Positions 60,250 through 64,000 of a DNA stretch of 64,000 bases are shown here, in pieces (the stretch's first letter is position 1; the number at the start of each line of letters is the position of its first letter). The position numbers and the translations under genes were made by a program. Source of the DNA: Nitrospirota bacterium (GTDB lineage Bacteria > Nitrospinota_A > UBA7883 > JACRGQ01); the NCBI GenBank assembly GCA_024275955.1, contig JAJRYD010000031.1, positions 31,150 to 95,149 of the forward strand. Reading direction: 5' to 3'. The notes below the pieces were generated by a model. The model did not search any database and was not told where the DNA came from. It saw nothing but the letters and a program-made list of their open reading frames with translations.

Positions 60250-60276
60250 TTGTAATAGAAAATAGGCGGTTATAAT
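60250..60276 (+). promoter_or_regulatory. Candidate sigma-70 promoter of a possibly leaderless oppF mRNA
   Basis: TTGTAA at 60250-60255 and a perfect TATAAT at 60271-60276 are 15 bases apart. The expected transcription start is close to 60283, exactly the GTG start codon of the ABC ATPase gene, which has no Shine-Dalgarno. The transcript may therefore be leaderless. The short spacer lowers certainty. Confidence 0.4.
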
Positions 60277-60282
60277 GTCTGG

Positions 60283-61257
60283 GTGAATAATAATACGCTG
60301 GTAGAGGTCAACCATCTTAAAACATGGTTCCCTATTCATTCCGGTATTTTTGCCAAGAAGACAGGGGATGTGAGGGCGGTGGACGATGTATCTTTCAAAA
60401 TAGCCAACGGAGAGACGCTTGGGCTTGTGGGTGAATCCGGTTGCGGCAAAACGACGCTTGGCCGTTCCATTCTTCGTCTCATAGAGCCTACTTGGGGGGA
60501 AGTAAAGTTTGAAGGCAAGGATATCTTGTCTCTCGGCAAGTCAGACCTGCGGGCTATGAGAAAAAAGATGCAGATAATTTTTCAGGATCCTTTCGCCTCC
60601 CTAAACCCGAGGATGACAGTGGGGAAGATTGTCGCCGAACCGCTTAGCATACATAGGGTGGCAAAAGGTTTAGAGCTTGACGATATGGTCGCCTCGCTTT
60701 TAAGCGATGTCGGCTTAAGGCCGGAACATGCGTCTAGATACCCGCACGAGTTTAGCGGAGGCCAGCGTCAGAGGATAGGTATAGCAAGGGCGCTTGCTTT
60801 AAAGCCTAAATTTATCGTAGGGGACGAGCCGGTCTCGGCGCTTGATGTTTCGGTTCAGGCACAGGTGCTAAACCTTATGGCGAAGCTAAAAGAGGATATG
60901 GGGATAGCGTATCTCTTTATTTCCCACGATCTATCGGTAATAAGACATATTTCAGACCGTGTAGCGGTTATGTATCTTGGAAAGATAGTGGAAGAGGCCG
61001 CCCGCGAAGAGCTTTTTTCAAACCCTGTACACCCTTACACGCAAGCACTTATGGAGGCGGCGCCAAAGACGGTTCCATGTGGCAAGAGAAAAAGGATAAT
61101 TCTTGGGGGCGATATCCCTTCTCCCGCCAATCCGCCGTCCGGCTGTTATTTTCATACAAGATGTCCGGTAAAGGTGAACGATTGCGAATCAATATCGCAG
61201 AGCCTAAAGGAGGTTAAACAGGGACACCGCGCCGCATGTATGGTGAAAGCGCCGTAA
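60283..61257 (+). CDS. Oligopeptide/dipeptide ABC transporter ATP-binding protein (OppF/DppF type)
   Basis: This 324-residue ATPase energises peptide import. It shows Walker [11 protein letters not shown], signature [15 protein letters not shown], Walker [14 protein letters not shown] and the C-terminal oligo_HPY-type extension with cysteines ([16 protein letters not shown]), typical of peptide transporters with an iron-sulfur or zinc site. No permease or binding-protein genes are visible in the window; upstream lies the divergent kinase gene. It is followed by larA after one base. Confidence 0.9.
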   Translation: MNNNTLVEVNHLKTWFPIHSGIFAKKTGDVRAVDDVSFKIANGETLGLVGESGCGKTTLGRSILRLIEPTWGEVKFEGKDILSLGKSDLRAMRKKMQIIFQDPFASLNPRMTVGKIVAEPLSIHRVAKGLELDDMVASLLSDVGLRPEHASRYPHEFSGGQRQRIGIARALALKPKFIVGDEPVSALDVSVQAQVLNLMAKLKEDMGIAYLFISHDLSVIRHISDRVAVMYLGKIVEEAAREELFSNPVHPYTQALMEAAPKTVPCGKRKRIILGGDIPSPANPPSGCYFHTRCPVKVNDCESISQSLKEVKQGHRAACMVKAP

Positions 61258-61258
61258 C

Positions 61259-62509
61259 GTGGAGCTAAAGCTTAAATATGGGCGAAGGGCGGTAACCGCC
61301 GACACCCCCAAAGAGTGGAAGCTGGAAGAAATAGCTGTTAAAAAGCTGGCCCCGCTCCCATCTCCGGCCGCCAGTCTAACCTCTTTTTTTGATAATCCTG
61401 CCGGCGGCGAGCGGTTTGACGCTGTTTTTTCCGGCAAAAATAGCGTCGCGATAGTTGTTCCCGATAAAACCAGAAAAGCGGGAACCGACATCATTTTGCC
61501 TCTGGTACTTAACCGGCTTATGCGCCTCGGCATAAGCGCCAATAGCATTACAGTGGTTTTCGCCAACGGCATTCACCCGGAGCAGACAGACGACGAGAGA
61601 AGGTTGATAGTAGGCACCGCTCTGTTTAAAAAACATAGATGTGTAGACCACGATTCAAAATCAAAAGATCTTGTAGAAATCGGCTCTATCTGCGGGAAAC
61701 CGTTTCGTATAAACCGTCATTTGGCGTTGGCGGATGGCGTTATCGTTATCGGCTTGGTAAAACAGCATTATCTCGCTGGGTTTGGAGGCGGACGTAAAGC
61801 TATAATGCCGGGAGTAAGTTCTTACGAAAATTGTATAGACTTTAATAAGCTTTGCCTTAGCGAAACTGGTGCCGGAAGAGACCCTAACAGCTCAAGAGGG
61901 CAGTTGGAAGGGAACCGAATGCACGAACTATCTACAGAGGCGGCAAGAACCGCCGGTGTCGATTTTCTTTTTAATACTGTCTCCAACGAAAAAGGGGAAC
62001 TGCTCTTTTTGAACGGAGGAGATCTCGAAAAGTCGTTCAATGAGGCTGTAGCTTTTACGGAAAAAGAAGCTGATGTTCCGCTAAAAAAAGAGGCCGATAT
62101 AGTTATCGCGTCCTGCGGGGGCTATCCTTACGATGTTAATTTTATACAGTCGCATAAATCGCTCGATACCGCTTGCCGCGCGTTAAAGCCGGGCGGAACG
62201 GTAATATTGCTCGCGGAGTGCCGCGATGGGGCAGGTAATGAAGATTTTATAAGATGGTTCGATTTCGGCTCAGTCGAGGCGATAGATAGAGAGCTTCGGA
62301 AAAACTTTGCCATTAACGGCCAGACTGCGATGGCGACATTAGAGAAAAGCTCTTCCTCTAAAGTTTTTTTCCTTTCAATGCTTCATCCGGAAGATGTAGT
62401 TAAAATGGGCATAGTTCCTATCAAAAGCTTTCAGGATGGCGTTAATATCTGCGCTGGGTTTGCCGGAAAACCGATAGTAAAGGTGATAAGGGAAGCCGGG
62501 GTTATCTGA
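61259..62509 (+). CDS. larA: LarA-family nickel-pincer racemase
   Basis: This 416-residue protein belongs to the LarA (DUF2088) family. Conserved parts are VPDKTRKAG, ANGIHPEQTDDE, the HDSKSKDLVEIG histidine, FGGGRKAIMPG and HKSLDTACRALKPGG. LarA racemises lactate or other 2-hydroxy acids with a nickel-pincer nucleotide cofactor. The cofactor genes larB, larC and larE are not in the window. It starts with GTG two bases after oppF, so the pair is co-transcribed. The natural substrate is uncertain, as this family is diverse. Confidence 0.82.
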   Translation: MELKLKYGRRAVTADTPKEWKLEEIAVKKLAPLPSPAASLTSFFDNPAGGERFDAVFSGKNSVAIVVPDKTRKAGTDIILPLVLNRLMRLGISANSITVVFANGIHPEQTDDERRLIVGTALFKKHRCVDHDSKSKDLVEIGSICGKPFRINRHLALADGVIVIGLVKQHYLAGFGGGRKAIMPGVSSYENCIDFNKLCLSETGAGRDPNSSRGQLEGNRMHELSTEAARTAGVDFLFNTVSNEKGELLFLNGGDLEKSFNEAVAFTEKEADVPLKKEADIVIASCGGYPYDVNFIQSHKSLDTACRALKPGGTVILLAECRDGAGNEDFIRWFDFGSVEAIDRELRKNFAINGQTAMATLEKSSSSKVFFLSMLHPEDVVKMGIVPIKSFQDGVNICAGFAGKPIVKVIREAGVI

Positions 62510-62600
62510 CAGCTTTACCTGTTTTAAAAAGCGGTTCGGCAGTTTTTTGATTCTTGGCTGTTGCTTTTGCTTTGAAATTCGATTAGAAACTTAGCACATA

Positions 62601-63488
62601 ATGAATAGTTCACAAATTAGTCCAGACGACAAGAGAGGCCTCATCTGGTTTCTGGTTATTACGTTTGGGTTCACATATTCGGTTTTGTTCGCGCTATGGT
62701 TGCGGGATGTATCTCTGGTCGAAAAGCATCCGCTGTACGCGCATTTCACGCTCGCTTTCGCGATATTTGCTCCGGGTGTAGTGGCGTATGTCGTTAGAGA
62801 AAAATTTTGCGGCGGCGTTAATCTGGATAAAGACCTCGCAGTAGGCGATTACCGCAACTACATAAAGGTTTACTTCGGCGTTCCGCTTGTGTTTGCCGTC
62901 GTGTACGGGCTAACAGCCCTTTTTGTGGCCGACCCCGATGCTACTACCATCGTTAGCAAAGAATGGGACGAGAAAACCAGAGCGGCAGGGCCTCTTTGGA
63001 AATATGCGAATACGGCGATTCTGGTTTCTCTCACTACCGGCCCTATTATAAGCGGGTTGCATGCCGTTGGACAGGAATACGGATGGAGAGGCTACCTGCT
63101 TGAAACGCTGTTACCGCTTGGAAAAAGAAAGGCTGTGATTATCTCCAGCGCTATATGGGGGCTTTGGTACGGCCCGTTTGTGCTTTTGGGGCTACATTAC
63201 CAAGAGGGCAGCCTTCTACTTGGAACCCTCTTTTTTGCACTGCTTATTATGCTTTTGGGAATCTGTCTTGGCTATCTAAAGATAGTGTCCGGTAGCATAA
63301 TTCTAACTTCGTTTGCCCACGGCGCTTTCAATGCCCAGCTGTATGGCGGATGGACTATCTACTTTCCAAACCTCGACCCGATAGCTGGAGGGATAACAGG
63401 TCTGCCTGGCTTACTGGTTTTTTTGATCTTGGCTTTATTTCTACTATCTAGAAAATCAATGGGCGAAAACAGCGAAAACAAGCAATAG
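62601..63488 (+). CDS. CPBP-family intramembrane protein
   Basis: This 295-residue protein has about eight membrane helices and the CPBP/Abi layout. GQEYGWRGYLLE stands where EExxxR is expected, WGLWYGPFVLLG stands where a His is usual, and HGAFN retains the third motif. The first Glu is replaced by Gln and the central His by Tyr, so protease activity is doubtful. ATG at 62601 gives a sensible N-terminus. It is a single gene, 91 bases after larA. Confidence 0.78.
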   Translation: MNSSQISPDDKRGLIWFLVITFGFTYSVLFALWLRDVSLVEKHPLYAHFTLAFAIFAPGVVAYVVREKFCGGVNLDKDLAVGDYRNYIKVYFGVPLVFAVVYGLTALFVADPDATTIVSKEWDEKTRAAGPLWKYANTAILVSLTTGPIISGLHAVGQEYGWRGYLLETLLPLGKRKAVIISSAIWGLWYGPFVLLGLHYQEGSLLLGTLFFALLIMLLGICLGYLKIVSGSIILTSFAHGAFNAQLYGGWTIYFPNLDPIAGGITGLPGLLVFLILALFLLSRKSMGENSENKQ

Positions 63489-63671
63489 TCTTTATTATTC
63501 TGGTTGTTATAGGCTTTTCTTTTGTTTTTCATCATTTTATCTGCCGCGCCACTTTGCTGTTTTTATATGCTGCTTAAAATCGGCTCTTTTCTTTTTATCT
63601 AGTTATGTGTATAAGATAGGGCTAATCTGTCAGTGTCTGCTTTATTAAGGTTTTCATAGGGAGTGAGGGGT

Positions 63672-63848
63672 ATGGAATCTAACGAATCTGGTGAGAAAAG
63701 ATCATATTGGATGGTTTTTTACGACGATATATATCTGCTATTTTTTCTTAGCGCGGCTATAACATTCATCTTGTACACAGTCTGGGGTCTTATCGAGTTG
63801 GGAACAGTTCCTATCTCGCCGTACATAACGGCTGGCGACGGTAGCTGA
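63672..63848 (+). CDS. Small single-helix membrane protein
   Basis: This 58-residue protein starts with ATG at 63672 after GAGGGG and contains one membrane helix (LLFFLSAAITFILYTVWGLIE is about residues 23-43). It is followed after 96 bases by the start of a gene that resembles an oxidase subunit. It could be a small respiratory-complex subunit, but the family is not recognised. Confidence 0.5.
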   Translation: MESNESGEKRSYWMVFYDDIYLLFFLSAAITFILYTVWGLIELGTVPISPYITAGDGS

Positions 63849-63944
63849 ACCCTGAATCTTTACGAGGCTAGTAGATAAGGTGCTGATGGTAGAGGATGTT
63901 TCTTCCATCGTTTATAAACGGTCAGGAATCTGGGGGGATAGATA

Positions 63945-64000
63945 ATGGGCATTAGTGCTCTTGAACATAACTGGTGGGCGGAACCGCTAGACAAGCATGA
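63945..64000 (+). CDS. Start of a gene, possibly cytochrome oxidase subunit II (partial)
   Basis: ATG at 63945 follows a GGGGGG-type ribosome site and opens a frame of 18 codons (ALEHNWWAEPLDKH region) that runs off the window. A short aromatic HNWW segment before the first helix is reminiscent of some bacterial oxidase subunit II proteins. The assignment is tentative. Confidence 0.35.
   Translation, partial: MGISALEHNWWAEPLDKH

Noticed and set aside
1..64000. CRISPR arrays, rRNA genes, prophage or integrase genes
   Set aside because: No regularly spaced repeats of CRISPR type, no rRNA sequence and no integrase or phage structural genes were seen. The six MITE copies are dispersed, not arrayed.

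Overview
The window is chromosomal DNA of a Gram-negative, flagellated, chemotactic bacterium. Evidence includes LspA, a lipobox cytochrome, a predicted outer-membrane protein, a LapA/LapB-type protein, a full CheX-CheA-CheB-CheW cluster and a flagellar sigma-28-like promoter. TTG and GTG starts with good Shine-Dalgarno sites are frequent. The gene complement (deltaproteobacterial-type che cluster, DUF3343 with cysteine desulfurase, QueH, small siroheme sulfite reductase, BshB1-like deacetylase) suggests a deltaproteobacterial or Nitrospinota-like lineage. No rRNA is present, so this placement is an inference.

Layout. 1-1.7 kb: end of ileS, lspA and two small paralogous proteins behind a flagellar-type promoter. 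1.7-2.15 kb: non-coding, with an imperfect direct repeat. 2.15-4.4 kb: secreted unknowns and a DUF1573 protein. 4.5-9.9 kb: chemotaxis operon with a dead ParA-type ATPase gene between cheB and cheW. 10-12.8 kb: three overlapping genes for a GT2 glycosyltransferase, a BshB1-like deacetylase and a BshC-like protein. 12.9-15.7 kb: a PAS-GGDEF-EAL protein. 15.7-17.6 kb: an operon in which a sigma-70-type factor is split over two overlapping reading frames, followed by a zinc-binding membrane anti-sigma factor. 18-22 kb: nucleoside phosphorylase, TPR protein, Ppx/GppA and a GHMP kinase. 22-25.4 kb: a tightly packed operon of hydrolase, two DUF1538 membrane proteins, P-II-like protein, CBS protein and a small PQ-loop protein. 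25.8-31 kb: proB-proA-nadD-rsfS, a DksA/TraR-type protein and a LapA-LapB fusion. 31.4-39.2 kb: sulfite reductase, hisS, zapA, zapB, pheT, pheS, rplT, rpmI, infC and tRNA-Val. 39.6-43.1 kb: queH, a hybrid sensor kinase and radA. 43.2-46.3 kb: a periplasmic copper-handling module ending in a Tat-exported 13-cysteine Csp1-like copper-storage protein. 46.9-50.3 kb: PHP hydrolase, YfgM-like protein, a damaged hicBA pair and a three-gene accessory island. 50.4-60.1 kb: hemC, hemA, DUF3343 with cysteine desulfurase, ribF, NFACT protein, a symporter, a response regulator and a Ser/Thr kinase fused to a cyclic-nucleotide-binding domain. 60.3-64 kb: OppF-type ATPase, LarA-family protein, CPBP protein and the start of what may be an oxidase operon.

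A 128-130 bp miniature inverted-repeat element occurs six times, always between genes, and four copies have perfect 5-bp target duplications. Four loci are disrupted: parA, the sigma gene, DUF1538-b and hicA. Three of these involve a single base in a homopolymer run, so programmed shifting, decay and base-calling error must all be considered. The best candidates for undescribed systems are the split sigma/anti-sigma operon, the GT2-deacetylase-BshC-like cassette, the copper module, and the DUF1538/P-II/CBS/PQ-loop operon.
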